From Alphaproteobacteria bacterium (GTDB lineage Bacteria > Pseudomonadota > Alphaproteobacteria > Rhodospirillales > WMHbin7), in the NCBI GenBank assembly GCA_015231795.1, contig JADGAX010000004.1, forward strand, positions 1 to 64,000: 64,000 bases of DNA, in the 5' to 3' direction. A program made the translations under genes and the position numbers. This document shows, one piece after another, positions 16,567 to 25,434 of the stretch; the stretch's first letter is position 1, and each line of letters starts with the position of its first letter. The notes under the pieces were generated by a model. It was not told the origin of the DNA. It saw nothing but the letters and a program-made list of their open reading frames with translations, and ran no database searches.

Positions 16567-16955
16567 GCGAGCCATTGTGGCTTTCGCTGGACCTTGTCCT
16601 GGCGGTCCACAAAATGGTGCTGGCTGAACACGGCGGCGCTGATGGCGTGCGCGACCAAGGCCTGCTTGAATCCGCCCTGGACAGGCCCAAGAACCGCTTC
16701 GCCTATGAAACAGCGGATATCGTTTCATTGGCCGCATCGTATGCTTATGGCCTAGCCAAAAATCATCCCTTCATCGACGGCAACAAGCGCATCGCTTTCA
16801 TGGCAGCCGCAATCTTTCTGGAAACCAATGGATTTCTTTTGACCGCCTCGGAAGCTGAAGCGACGATTGCCGTTCTGAGCCTAGCCTCGAGCGCTTGGAG
16901 CGAGACCGAGTTCGAGGCTTGGTTAAGCAACAACACCAAGGCCCCAGCCCCATGA
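16563..16955 (+). CDS. doc: Doc-family (death on curing, Fic fold) toxin
   Basis: 130 residues with the Doc/Fic signature HPFIDGNKRIAF (about 76-87), used by Doc to phosphorylate and inactivate EF-Tu. Length and the GVRDQGLLESALDRP start are typical of the family. It is paired with the AbrB-type antitoxin, and its stop codon overlaps the start of the downstream aminotransferase by four bases, an odd coupling between a toxin and a metabolic enzyme. Confidence 0.92.
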   Translation: MSEPLWLSLDLVLAVHKMVLAEHGGADGVRDQGLLESALDRPKNRFAYETADIVSLAASYAYGLAKNHPFIDGNKRIAFMAAAIFLETNGFLLTASEAEATIAVLSLASSAWSETEFEAWLSNNTKAPAP

Positions 16956-18313
16956 CCTCAAACTCGCTACGCGACGCCGACATCGCCTCGGTCTTGCATC
17001 CTTACACCAACCTAGCCGCCCACCCGGCCAAGGGACCGCTGGTGATCGCCAGGGGCGAAGGCATTCGCGTCTTCGACGAAGCGGGCAAGGATTACATCGA
17101 GGGCATGTCGGGTCTGTGGTGCACCAGCCTGGGCTTTTCCGAACCCCGTTTGGTGGAAGCCGCCAAGCGTCAGATGGAAGAGCTTCCCTTCTATCATCTG
17201 TTCAATCACAAGGGCCACGCTCCCGCCATCAGACTGGCCGAAAAGCTGATCGAGCTGGCGCCGGTGCCGATGTCGAAAGTGTTCTTCGCCAATTCGGGTT
17301 CCGAAGCCAACGACACTGCCATCAAGCTGGTCTGGTACGTCAACAACGCGCTGGGACGGCCTGAGAAAAAGAAGATCATTTCGCGCAACAAGGCTTATCA
17401 CGGCGTGACGTTGGCCACCGCCAGTCTCACGCATCTGCCCAACAATCAGCGCGATTTCGACCTGCCCATCGCCCGCATCCTGAAAGCCGACTGCCCGCAT
17501 CATTACCGTTTCGCGCAAACGGGCGAGAGCGAGGAGGATTTCTCGACAAGGCTGGCGGCAAATCTTGAGGCTTTGATTCTGGAAGAAGGTCCCGACACGG
17601 TGGCCGCCTTCTTCGCCGAGCCGGTGATGGGCGCAGGCGGCGTCATCGTTCCCCCCGCCTCCTATTTTCCCAAGATTCAGGCGGTGCTGAAGAAATACGA
17701 CGTGCTGCTGATCGCCGACGAAATCATCACCGGCTTCGGACGCACCGGCAACATGTTCGGCTGCCAGACTTTCGGCATCGAACCCGACATGATTTCACTC
17801 GCCAAGGCCTTGTCCTCGGCCTACGCCCCCATCTCGGCCCTGATGGTCAACGAGCGCATCTTCAAAATACTGCAAGAACAAAGCGCCAAGATCGGCATCT
17901 TCGGCCACGGCTATACCTATTCCGCTCATCCTTTGGGCGCCGCCGTGGCGCTGGAAACGATGGCGATTTACGAAGAACGCGACATCGTGGGCCATGTGCA
18001 AAAGATGGCCCCGCATTTCCAGGGCAAGCTGCAAGGCTTCGCTGCGCACCCGCTGGTCGGCGAAGCGCGCGGCGTGGGATTGATCGGCGCCTTGGAACTG
18101 GTGGCCGACAAGAAAACGCGGGCCAACTTCGACCCCGCCCAGGCCATCGGGGCCAAGGTCGTCGCCGCCGCCGAGCAGGAGGGCGTAATTCTTCGCGCCA
18201 TGGCGGGCGACGCTATCGCCTTCTCGCCGCCGCTGATCATCACGCAAAGCGAAATCGACGAAATGTTCCAGCGATTCTCAAAGGCGTTGGAGCGGGTAGT
18301 GGCTAGCTTATAA
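16952..18313 (+). CDS. Class III (omega) aminotransferase, PLP-dependent
   Basis: 453 residues of the class III fold: FFANSGSEANDTAIKLVWY (PLP phosphate region), LLIADEIITGFGRTG (PLP-ring Asp) and SLAKALSSAYAPISA with the Schiff-base Lys. Relatives act on putrescine, beta-alanine, GABA or aromatic amines with pyruvate; substrate cannot be fixed from sequence. The ATG overlaps the Doc stop (ATGA). Its 3' end overlaps the convergent XRE gene by 11 bp. Confidence 0.92.
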   Translation: MTSNSLRDADIASVLHPYTNLAAHPAKGPLVIARGEGIRVFDEAGKDYIEGMSGLWCTSLGFSEPRLVEAAKRQMEELPFYHLFNHKGHAPAIRLAEKLIELAPVPMSKVFFANSGSEANDTAIKLVWYVNNALGRPEKKKIISRNKAYHGVTLATASLTHLPNNQRDFDLPIARILKADCPHHYRFAQTGESEEDFSTRLAANLEALILEEGPDTVAAFFAEPVMGAGGVIVPPASYFPKIQAVLKKYDVLLIADEIITGFGRTGNMFGCQTFGIEPDMISLAKALSSAYAPISALMVNERIFKILQEQSAKIGIFGHGYTYSAHPLGAAVALETMAIYEERDIVGHVQKMAPHFQGKLQGFAAHPLVGEARGVGLIGALELVADKKTRANFDPAQAIGAKVVAAAEQEGVILRAMAGDAIAFSPPLIITQSEIDEMFQRFSKALERVVASL

Positions 18314-18686
18314 CGTTTTCCACCGGCGCGATCATATCCAAATCGACCTTCAGCGCCCTGGCCAAGGCACGCAAAGTTTCCACCGACCCGGTGCGCCGTC
18401 CGGTTTCGATCTGCGACAGATACAGCTTGGCGATCCCTGCAGCGCTTGCCAGTTCCGCCTGCGTCATCTTTCGGTATTGGCGCAGCACCTTCAGCGGGCT
18501 TGCGCCGTCCAGCAGGGCATTCGCCACATCGGCTGGAAAGCGCTCGCTTGGGCGCTGCTTGGCAGCGTCATACAAGGCCTCGTCACTCATCGAACCCGCG
18601 AAAGGCCGCACCCGCTCCCAAACCGCCCAAGGAATGACGGCAAACTCGGGCTTTCCATTTCTTCCTGTAATGATCTGTGGTTTCAT
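18303..18686 (-). CDS. XRE-family antitoxin (RelE partner)
   Basis: 127 residues. The C-terminal half is a helix-turn-helix of the Cro/CI type (MTQAELASAAGIAKLYLSQIETGRRTGSVETLRALARAL). The N-terminal part, starting MKPQIITGRNGKPEFAVIPW, is the usual extension in antitoxins that neutralise RelE. It follows the RelE-type toxin gene by 12 bp, so the order is toxin then antitoxin, as in higBA. Confidence 0.88.
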   Translation of the reverse strand: MKPQIITGRNGKPEFAVIPWAVWERVRPFAGSMSDEALYDAAKQRPSERFPADVANALLDGASPLKVLRQYRKMTQAELASAAGIAKLYLSQIETGRRTGSVETLRALARALKVDLDMIAPVENVIS

Positions 18687-18698
18687 AACGCGATATCC

Positions 18699-18959
18699 CT
18701 AATCATAGACGCTGCCCCTGGGAGCAATGGCCAGCACCTCGACAACCAGCACCGAACCATGCAGTTCGAAAATGACGCGCCAATCGCCAACCCGCAGCCT
18801 GTAACCGGGCCGCCCCTTCAAGGCTTTGACATTGTTGTTCGGCGCTTTGGGATTATCCGCCAAACGCTCGACCTTGCCGCGAATGGTCCTGGCCGTGTTG
18901 GCCGGAATCCGCCGCAAGGTTACGATCGCTTCGCTGGAATATTCGACGCGCCAAGCCAT
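18699..18959 (-). CDS. RelE/ParE-family toxin
   Basis: 86 residues of the RelE fold: WRVEYSSEAIVTLRRIP at the start and the core GRPGYRLRVGDWRVIFEL, which matches ribosome-dependent mRNA interferases. ATG 18959 is preferred; a TTG at 18965 is in frame two codons upstream. The start is preceded by a palindrome and has no clear ribosome binding site. Confidence 0.9.
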   Translation of the reverse strand: MAWRVEYSSEAIVTLRRIPANTARTIRGKVERLADNPKAPNNNVKALKGRPGYRLRVGDWRVIFELHGSVLVVEVLAIAPRGSVYD

Positions 18960-18966
18960 AGCCAAA

Positions 18967-18985
18967 CTATAGCTTAAAGCTATAG
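18967..18985. promoter_or_regulatory. Palindrome upstream of the RelE/XRE pair
   Basis: CTATAGCTT (18967-18975) is repeated exactly inverted at 18977-18985, 8 bases upstream of the toxin ATG. It includes TATAGC/TATAGT, which could also act as a -10 element. A site for the XRE antitoxin is inferred. Confidence 0.55.
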
Positions 18986-19001
18986 CCGGTCAAGCGAGCT
19001 T

Positions 19002-19451
19002 TCAGTGCGCCGAACCGTAGGTTTCGCCCTGGATATAGGTTTCGCATTCCTTGAGTTCGAGTTCGCAGGCCCCCAGCGCCGCCGCATAAAGGTCGCGCAC
19101 CGACACCATGCCCAGAACCATCCCGTCCTTGACGACGGGCAGATGGCGGTAGCCGCCCTCCTGCATGCGCATGAGCGCCTGATCCGAACTTTCGTCGGGT
19201 CCGACCGTATCGACGCGCGAGGTCATGGCAACCGACACCGGCGTGGCGTCGGCATCCAGGCCCAGAGCCACGACGCGGGTCATGATGTCGCGTTCGGTGA
19301 TGATTCCCCGCAGGCCCGACCCCTGCAGAATGACCAAGCAGCCGATATGCTTGTCGGCCATTTGCTTCGCCGCTTCCCGCACGCTGGCCTGCGCGGAAAT
19401 CGAATGCACCCGTCCTTCGGTCACGATATCGGGAATGATGCGTTTTGGCAT
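19002..19451 (-). CDS. Tandem CBS-domain protein
   Basis: 149 residues made of two CBS domains (about 12-68 and 75-130): REAAKQMADKHIGCLVIL...GIITERDIMTRVV and QALMRMQEGGYRHLPVVKDGMVLGMVSVRDL. Stand-alone CBS pairs bind adenosine ligands and regulate partners; none is identifiable. ATG 19451 follows AGGGGAG. It is 92 bp upstream of nothing on its strand; the next gene upstream (CNNM/CBS) runs the same way. Confidence 0.9.
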   Translation of the reverse strand: MPKRIIPDIVTEGRVHSISAQASVREAAKQMADKHIGCLVILQGSGLRGIITERDIMTRVVALGLDADATPVSVAMTSRVDTVGPDESSDQALMRMQEGGYRHLPVVKDGMVLGMVSVRDLYAAALGACELELKECETYIQGETYGSAH

Positions 19452-19543
19452 GGTGTTCTCCCCTCTGTTATACAGATTAATATGGATATGGGAGGCCAAG
19501 CCTTGCGCTACAACGGCGCAATAACCCTAAAATAAATAGTTGA

Positions 19544-20812
19544 TCAGGCGGACTTAGGGGGTGTAACGCGGATCAGAGCCAACTGATTCCTGTGTCTGCG
19601 CAAGATTTCGAAGCGAAAACCGTAAAACAGAAATGTCTGACCGGCCTCGGGAATTCGCCTTGATTCGTGCAAGATCAGCCCTGCCAAGGTGGAAGCCTGA
19701 TCGGCGGGCAAGCGCCATTCGAACTCGCGGTTCAGATCGCGCAAGGTCACCTGACCGTTGGCGATGATGGCGCCATCGGCCTGCAGGCGAACGCCCGCCA
19801 CCGCCACGTCATGTTCGTCGGCGATGTCACCCACGATTTCCTCGATGATGTCTTCCAACGTGACCACGCCCATCAGCGCGCCATATTCATCGACCACCAG
19901 GGCGAAATGTTCGTGCCGGTCGCGAAAGGACTGCAACTGGTCCAGAAGCGACGTGGTGTCGGGAACGAACCAGGGCGTCGATGCCAGCTTTTCCACATCA
20001 AGACCCTGGGCGTCGCCCTTCTGCACATTAAGGGCGCGCAGCAAATCCTTGGCATGCAGGACGCCCACGATATTGTCGGGATTGTCCTTCCACAGCGGAA
20101 TGCGCGTGTAGGGGCTGGCCAGCACCTGTTCGACGATCACCGGGGCCGACTGCCCGATATCGATCGTGTAGGCGCTTTTCCGGTGGGTCATGATCTCGCC
20201 CACCTCCACGTCGGCCAGTTCCAGGATGCTTTTAAGCATCGCCCGTTCGTGTTTGATTTCTTCGGACCCTTCGGTGTGGATGTCGATGGCGCCCTTCAAC
20301 TCGACCAGCGCACGTTCCATGTCGTGTTCCGGATGGCGCACGCCGGCTAGGCGAAGCAGCCACCAGGCGACATGCTGAACGATTCGCAGCAACGGCAGCA
20401 GGACCAGCACCAGCCAGCGCACCACGGGGGCCACGAACAAGGCGGCGCGGTCGGCATGGGTAATGGCGTAGGTCTTGGGCAGTATCTCGCTGAACAGCAC
20501 CACCACCACGGTCATGGCGGCGGTGGCGTAGGCCACGCCCGCATCGCCGAACATGCCGATCAGCACGCTGGTTGCCAGGGCGGAAGCCATGATGTTGACC
20601 AGATTGTTGCCCACCAGCAGTGCGCCGATGAAGGTTTCGCGCTTTTCCAGCAGTTTGTTGACGTGCTTGGCCCTGCGGCTGCCGCCTTGTTCCAGCTGAT
20701 GCATCAAGGGTCGGCTGGCCGCCGTCAGCGCGGTTTCGGAACCCGAGAAAAAGGCCGACAGGATCAGCAGTCCGAAGATGACGCCCAGATAGATCCAGTC
20801 AAGCTCGCTCAT
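19544..20812 (-). CDS. CNNM/CBS transporter-associated protein (HlyC/CorC family)
   Basis: 422 residues: an N-terminal CNNM (DUF21) membrane domain with three or four segments (1-150, SGSETALTAASRPL), two CBS domains (about 195-320, including VVDEYGALMGVVTLEDIIEEIVGDI) and a C-terminal CorC_HlyC domain (about 335-415). Relatives export Mg2+ or Co2+; the hemolysin name is historical. It overlaps aroB by four bases (ATGA) and is the third gene of the aroK-aroB unit. Confidence 0.92.
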   Translation of the reverse strand: MSELDWIYLGVIFGLLILSAFFSGSETALTAASRPLMHQLEQGGSRRAKHVNKLLEKRETFIGALLVGNNLVNIMASALATSVLIGMFGDAGVAYATAAMTVVVVLFSEILPKTYAITHADRAALFVAPVVRWLVLVLLPLLRIVQHVAWWLLRLAGVRHPEHDMERALVELKGAIDIHTEGSEEIKHERAMLKSILELADVEVGEIMTHRKSAYTIDIGQSAPVIVEQVLASPYTRIPLWKDNPDNIVGVLHAKDLLRALNVQKGDAQGLDVEKLASTPWFVPDTTSLLDQLQSFRDRHEHFALVVDEYGALMGVVTLEDIIEEIVGDIADEHDVAVAGVRLQADGAIIANGQVTLRDLNREFEWRLPADQASTLAGLILHESRRIPEAGQTFLFYGFRFEILRRHRNQLALIRVTPPKSA

Positions 20813-21927
20813 GACCCGGCCATTTTCACGAAATCTTGCATCACGGCGCGCACGGCTTCCGCAGGCACGTTGCGTTCCAGGAAGGATCGGCCGATGCCGC
20901 GCGCCAGCACGAAAGTGATCTTGCCGTCCTTGACCTTCTTATCCAGCGTCATGTGGGCCAGCAGTTTTTCGGCGTCCCAGGTCAGGCCCGCCAAGGCGGG
21001 CAGGCGAACCGGAAGACCGGTCTGCGCCAGATGCGCCGCCACCCTGGAAGCGTCTTCTTGCGGGGAAAGGCCCAAACGCGCCGACAGATCGAAGGCCAGC
21101 AACATGCCCAGCGCCACCGCCTCGCCATGCAGCATCCGTCCGTCATAGCCCAGTTCGGCTTCAAAGGCGTGGCCGAATGTGTGGCCAAGATTAAGCAGGG
21201 CGCGCAGGCCCGATTCCCGTTCGTCTTGGCCGACGATTCTGGCCTTGGCGGCGCATGAGGTCAGCACCGCCTGCAAGATGGCGTCGGGCTTCAGAGCAAG
21301 CACGTCGCGATGACTTTGTTCCAGCCATTCGAAGAAGGTGGGATCGTCGATCAGCCCGTATTTCATCACTTCGGCGTAACCGGCCCGCAATTCGCGCCCC
21401 GGCAGGGTGGCAAGGGCCAGGGTATCGGCCAGCACCAGCCTGGGCTGATAAAAGGCGCCCACCAGATTCTTGCCGCGCTTGGTGTTGATGCCGGTCTTGC
21501 CGCCCACGGAACTATCGACCTGCGACAAAAGCGTGGTGGGAATTTGAACGAAGGGAACGCCGCGCAACAGAATGGCGGCAGCGAAACCCACCAGATCGCC
21601 GATGACGCCGCCGCCAAGGGCCACCAGGGTCGTCGAACGTTCCACCCTGGCGGCCAGCAGAACGTCGATCAGGCTTTCCAGATGCGCGAAATCCTTGGTC
21701 GCCTCGCCCGCGGGCAAAACGTGCGACGCATGTTCGATGCCCGATTTTGTCAGCGAGTCTTCCAGCCGCTTCAGATACAAGGGGGCGACATTCGCGTCGG
21801 TCACGATGAAAACGCGCTTGCGGTCCAGAACCGGCAACATCCGTTCGCCCGCCTGTTCGATCAATCCCGGCCCGGCCAGGATGTCGTAAGATCGCTCGCC
21901 CAGATCGACCTGAAGTTTGCTGGTCAT
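20809..21927 (-). CDS. aroB: 3-dehydroquinate synthase
   Basis: 372 residues, full length. It makes 3-dehydroquinate from DAHP in the shikimate pathway. Visible: GGGVIGDLVGFAAAILLRGVPF (NAD binding), QIPTTLLSQVDSSVGGKTGIN, and NLGHTFGHAFE with metal-binding His. It overlaps aroK and the CNNM gene by four bases each, forming one operon. Confidence 0.96.
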   Translation of the reverse strand: MTSKLQVDLGERSYDILAGPGLIEQAGERMLPVLDRKRVFIVTDANVAPLYLKRLEDSLTKSGIEHASHVLPAGEATKDFAHLESLIDVLLAARVERSTTLVALGGGVIGDLVGFAAAILLRGVPFVQIPTTLLSQVDSSVGGKTGINTKRGKNLVGAFYQPRLVLADTLALATLPGRELRAGYAEVMKYGLIDDPTFFEWLEQSHRDVLALKPDAILQAVLTSCAAKARIVGQDERESGLRALLNLGHTFGHAFEAELGYDGRMLHGEAVALGMLLAFDLSARLGLSPQEDASRVAAHLAQTGLPVRLPALAGLTWDAEKLLAHMTLDKKVKDGKITFVLARGIGRSFLERNVPAEAVRAVMQDFVKMAGS

Positions 21928-22499
21928 GCCGCCTCTCCCTTGCGGGCCGCGAACGTCTCAAGCGCCCTTAGCACCGTTTCGCATGTCGTCTCGGGCGGAT
22001 CGAAGCCGCTTTCCACCGTGATGTCCGCCTGGGCGTAAACCGGGTAACGCAGCTCCATCAGCCGGGCCAGCGTCTCCGACGGATCGCCCTCGTTCAGCAA
22101 CGGGCGGTGCGTGCGCCCCTTGGTCCTGGACACCAGAACCTCAAGCGACGCTTTCAGCCACACGGAAAGGCCGCGCGCCTTGATTTCGGCCTGCGTTCCC
22201 TCGTCCATGAAGGCGCCGCCGCCCGCCGCGATCACCTGCACCGGACCAGCCAGCAGGCGCGTCATCACCTTGCGCTCGCCTTCCCGAAAGGCCGGTTCGC
22301 CGTATTTCACGAAATAATCGGCCACAGAGCAGCCCGCCGCTTTTTCGATCTCGGCGTCGGCATCGACGAAAGGCAGGCCAAGCCGGTCGGCCAGCAGGCG
22401 TCCCACCTTGCTTTTCCCGGCCCCCATCAGCCCCACCAGCACCAAAGAGCGGCTGGGAATCATCCGGGGCGAATCGTCCTTGGTCGTTGAACCGTTCAT
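21924..22499 (-). CDS. aroK: Shikimate kinase
   Basis: 191 residues with Walker A GLMGAGKSKVG, VDADAEIEKAAG (shikimate-binding Asp), FREGERKV (Arg) and AAGGGAF. It phosphorylates shikimate at O3. I start it at ATG 22499 because the conserved domain begins about 15 residues later; ATG 22466 (MIPSRS) is also possible, and the long in-frame extension to 22736 runs antisense to the divergent gene and is not conserved in kind. Confidence 0.94.
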   Translation of the reverse strand: MNGSTTKDDSPRMIPSRSLVLVGLMGAGKSKVGRLLADRLGLPFVDADAEIEKAAGCSVADYFVKYGEPAFREGERKVMTRLLAGPVQVIAAGGGAFMDEGTQAEIKARGLSVWLKASLEVLVSRTKGRTHRPLLNEGDPSETLARLMELRYPVYAQADITVESGFDPPETTCETVLRALETFAARKGEAA

Positions 22500-22614
22500 G
22501 AGCCGCCGATACACTGCCACATCATCGCCATGATGATCCGTTATCCGGACCACAGGGCTTGGCCTGGGTTGTACCCCGCGCCGGTCCATCCTGTCCATCG
22601 CAGCCCGAGGAAAT

Positions 22615-22755
22615 ATGAAGACGCTCTCTCGAATACTGGCCTTCCTATTGCTGGCCGCCATCGGCGGCGGCGTGGTCTTTCTGGCCACCTGGGACATGCC
22701 CCCCCCCACCGCCAAGGTCGAAAAGGTGATCCCCAATGAGCGCTTCCAGAAATAA
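22615..22755 (+). CDS. 46-residue single-pass membrane or exported peptide
   Basis: An open frame from ATG 22615, preceded by GAGGAAAT, to TAA at 22753-22755. It has a short basic start (MKTLSR), a hydrophobic stretch (ILAFLLLAAIGGGVVFLATW) and a polar tail with PPP and KVIPNERFQK. It overlaps the next gene by 20 bases, so the two are probably coupled. I do not recognise a function; a good ribosome binding site, a coherent membrane topology and the overlap support it as a real gene. Confidence 0.7.
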   Translation: MKTLSRILAFLLLAAIGGGVVFLATWDMPPPTAKVEKVIPNERFQK

Positions 22756-24493
22756 ATTCATCCCATTGATGTTGCTGGCGTTTCTGGCAACACCCGCGAG
22801 TCGCGCCTGGGGCGAGGCGGCCGAGACGGTCTCCGAGAACAAGGAAACCGACGTCATCATCCCCGAACCGGTCCAGGAAATCGGCGGCGTATCGGGGGCC
22901 AGACGCGACATCGGCGGCGTCCAGTCCCAGGAACTACTGCCGGTCAGCCAGGAAACGGTGGGCACGCTCGACGAGGCCCATGGCGGGCTATCGATCGACA
23001 TGTGGAAGGGAACGCCCCGGGAAGTGGTGGAAACCTTTTTGCCGCAACTGGCCTCTGGCCCCGGAGCGCGAACGCCTTACGATCTGCAGCGCCGCTTCCT
23101 GCTGACCTCGGCGGAAGTGCCCCAGGGCTTGCCCGGCCTGGGCGAGAAGGACACCGCTTCCTTGCTGATCCGCCGGGTCGAGCGGCTTTACGCCATGGCG
23201 GCCTGGGACGACGCCAGACGCATGCTGGCCCTGCTGCCCGAGAAGCTGCGCGCCGAATCGCTGATCCGTTACGAAGTGGAGGCCCTGTTTCTCGCCCATG
23301 ACGACCAGCAGGCCTGCGAACGGGCGAAACCCCATCTTGGCGCGGGCGACGACCGTTTCTGGACCAAGGCCGCCGTGGTCTGCGCCTTGATCGAAGAAGA
23401 CAAGGCGCATGCCGGCATGGCGCTCGACATGATGCGCGAGGAAAAGATCGCCGATCCCTTCTTTACCGCCCAGGCAGAATCGATGCTGGGCGTCAAGATC
23501 AAGAAGTTTCCGCCCCTGGAAGACCCAGGCGCGATTCATTTGACGCTGTTGCGCGTAGCCAAAAAGCCCCTGCCCGACGGCATGGCCGACAAGCTGACCG
23601 CCCCGTCGCTACTGAGGGGCATCGCGTCCTGGACGGAATTCAACGCGGAAAGCCGGATGGCGGCGGCCCGCAAGGCCGAAGCCGCCGGGGCCGTCTCGAC
23701 CGACGAACTGCGAAGCTTGTACGACGCCGCCGACTTCTCGGAAAAGGAACTGAGCGGCGACGAGAAAGAAATCATGAAGCAGAAGGGAGAGCGGCGCGCC
23801 GCCCTTCTTTACCGCTTGGCCAAGCGTCAAGACAGCGTCGAGGCCAGGGCGGAGCGGATCGCCAAGAATCTGGGCGGCGCCGGTTCCGGCAATGGCCTTC
23901 TGGCCGCCATGCGCCTGCATGCGCCGCTGGTCGAGGAGATTCCCCCCGGTTCGACCATGGCTTGGTTCGCGCCCAGCGCGGTGCGCATTCTTCTGGCGGC
24001 GGGCAAGGAGGACAAGGCCAAGGAATGGGTCCCCTTCGCCAAGCCGCAGGGCGAGGTTCAGAACAAGGCGGGAGAAGCGCTGTTGCTGCCCATCTTGCGC
24101 CTGATGGACGCCGTTCCGGCTTTGGAACAGGCGCATCTGGAAAATTGGCGCGAAGCTGGCAAGGACATGCCGTCAGGCCGGGCCGCCTTGCTGTTCGGCC
24201 TGCTTGAAGCGCTGGGCGATCCGGTGCCCGCGCAACTCTGGCTGACTGAATCGTCCGCCAAGGCGGAGGCCGCCAACATTCCCCCCGCCATCTGGCATGG
24301 GCTGAAACAGGCCGCCGAGAACAAGTCGTCCGGTCAGGCGGCGCTTTATTCGTTGCTGGCCCTGGACGCCGAAGGCGTGGGCGGCGCCAGCCCAATCGTT
24401 TTGCAAGAAGTCGTGCGCACCTTGAAGGCCGGGGGGCTTGAGAAGGATGCCAGGGCTTTGGCGTTGGAAGCGGCCATCGCGGCGGGCATCTGA
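22736..24493 (+). CDS. Large exported helical-repeat protein of unknown function
   Basis: 585 residues with an N-terminal signal peptide (IPLMLLAFLATPASRAWG), a polar linker (30-85) and then a long Ala/Leu/Glu-rich helical region with TPR-like spacing and no catalytic motif. It probably acts in the periplasm or at the envelope as a scaffold. It lies between the 46-residue peptide and xerD, which starts directly after its stop codon. I do not recognise the family. Confidence 0.7.
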   Translation: MSASRNKFIPLMLLAFLATPASRAWGEAAETVSENKETDVIIPEPVQEIGGVSGARRDIGGVQSQELLPVSQETVGTLDEAHGGLSIDMWKGTPREVVETFLPQLASGPGARTPYDLQRRFLLTSAEVPQGLPGLGEKDTASLLIRRVERLYAMAAWDDARRMLALLPEKLRAESLIRYEVEALFLAHDDQQACERAKPHLGAGDDRFWTKAAVVCALIEEDKAHAGMALDMMREEKIADPFFTAQAESMLGVKIKKFPPLEDPGAIHLTLLRVAKKPLPDGMADKLTAPSLLRGIASWTEFNAESRMAAARKAEAAGAVSTDELRSLYDAADFSEKELSGDEKEIMKQKGERRAALLYRLAKRQDSVEARAERIAKNLGGAGSGNGLLAAMRLHAPLVEEIPPGSTMAWFAPSAVRILLAAGKEDKAKEWVPFAKPQGEVQNKAGEALLLPILRLMDAVPALEQAHLENWREAGKDMPSGRAALLFGLLEALGDPVPAQLWLTESSAKAEAANIPPAIWHGLKQAAENKSSGQAALYSLLALDAEGVGGASPIVLQEVVRTLKAGGLEKDARALALEAAIAAGI

Positions 24494-25399
24494 TTGGATC
24501 GCTTCTGCGAGTCGTTTCTGGAAATGCTGGCCGCCGAGCGGGGGGCGGCGGCCAACACCCTGGCCGCCTATCGGCGCGATCTTCTGGAAGCCCAGGGATT
24601 TCTAAAGGCCAGGGACGTGGCGCTGGCAAGCGCCCAATCGTCCGACCTGCGGGCCTATCTGTCCAGCCTGAAGGATGCCGGATTGTCGGCGCGCACCCAG
24701 GCCAGACGCCTGTCCTGTCTGCGCCAATTTTTCCATTTCCTCTTCGCCGAACAAATCCGCCCCGACGACCCGTCGCTGGGGCTGGACAGCCCGAAGGCCG
24801 GGCGGCCCTTGCCGAAATATCTGTCCGAACGTCAGGTCAAGGCGTTGCTGGACGCCGCCCAGGCAAAGGCCAAGGACGGCCCGATGGGGGTTCGGCTTTG
24901 GTGTCTGGTCGAACTGCTTTACGCCAGCGGCATGCGGGTCTCGGAACTTGTCGGCCTGCCCTGGCATGCCGCGGCCCGCGATCAGGAAAGCCTGCTGATC
25001 AGCGGCAAGGGCGGCAAGGAACGTCTGGTTCCCCTGGGAGCGCCCGCCCGCGCCGCCCTGGACGCTTGGCGCAAGGAGCGCGGCGAGCTATTGGGCCGGG
25101 GCGACTCGCGTTGGCTGTTCCCCGGAACCGGCGCCAACGCCCTGGATCGCCAAACATTCTTTCATGAATTGAAGGCGCTGGCGCAGACTGCCGGTCTTTC
25201 GCCCGCCAAAGTGTCGCCCCACGTCTTGCGCCATTCCTTCGCCAGCCATCTGCTGGCCCACGGGGCCGATCTGCGCGCCGTACAGACGCTTTTGGGCCAT
25301 GCCGACATCGCCACCACCCAGATTTACACCCATGTTCTCGAGGATCGACTGAAAAATCTGGTGGTCACACACCATCCCTTGTCAAAGAAGCCTGGATAG
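24494..25399 (+). CDS. xerD: Tyrosine recombinase XerD
   Basis: 301 residues with an N-terminal SAM-like domain ([12 protein letters not shown]) and the catalytic domain: Arg in [11 protein letters not shown], Lys in [41 protein letters not shown] with the Tyr nucleophile. This is XerC/D, which resolves chromosome dimers at dif, not a phage integrase. XerD is favoured by the genomic position near aroK-aroB; XerC is the alternative. It starts with TTG immediately after the previous stop. Confidence 0.88.
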   Translation: MDRFCESFLEMLAAERGAAANTLAAYRRDLLEAQGFLKARDVALASAQSSDLRAYLSSLKDAGLSARTQARRLSCLRQFFHFLFAEQIRPDDPSLGLDSPKAGRPLPKYLSERQVKALLDAAQAKAKDGPMGVRLWCLVELLYASGMRVSELVGLPWHAAARDQESLLISGKGGKERLVPLGAPARAALDAWRKERGELLGRGDSRWLFPGTGANALDRQTFFHELKALAQTAGLSPAKVSPHVLRHSFASHLLAHGADLRAVQTLLGHADIATTQIYTHVLEDRLKNLVVTHHPLSKKPG

Positions 25400-25434
25400 C
25401 TACAATATCTGGTCTTTTTTATAGGGGAATTCTT

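Noticed and set aside
24494-25399. Tyrosine recombinase as a sign of a prophage or integrative element
   Set aside because: The sequence is XerD-like, sits with core genes and has no phage genes or attachment repeats nearby.
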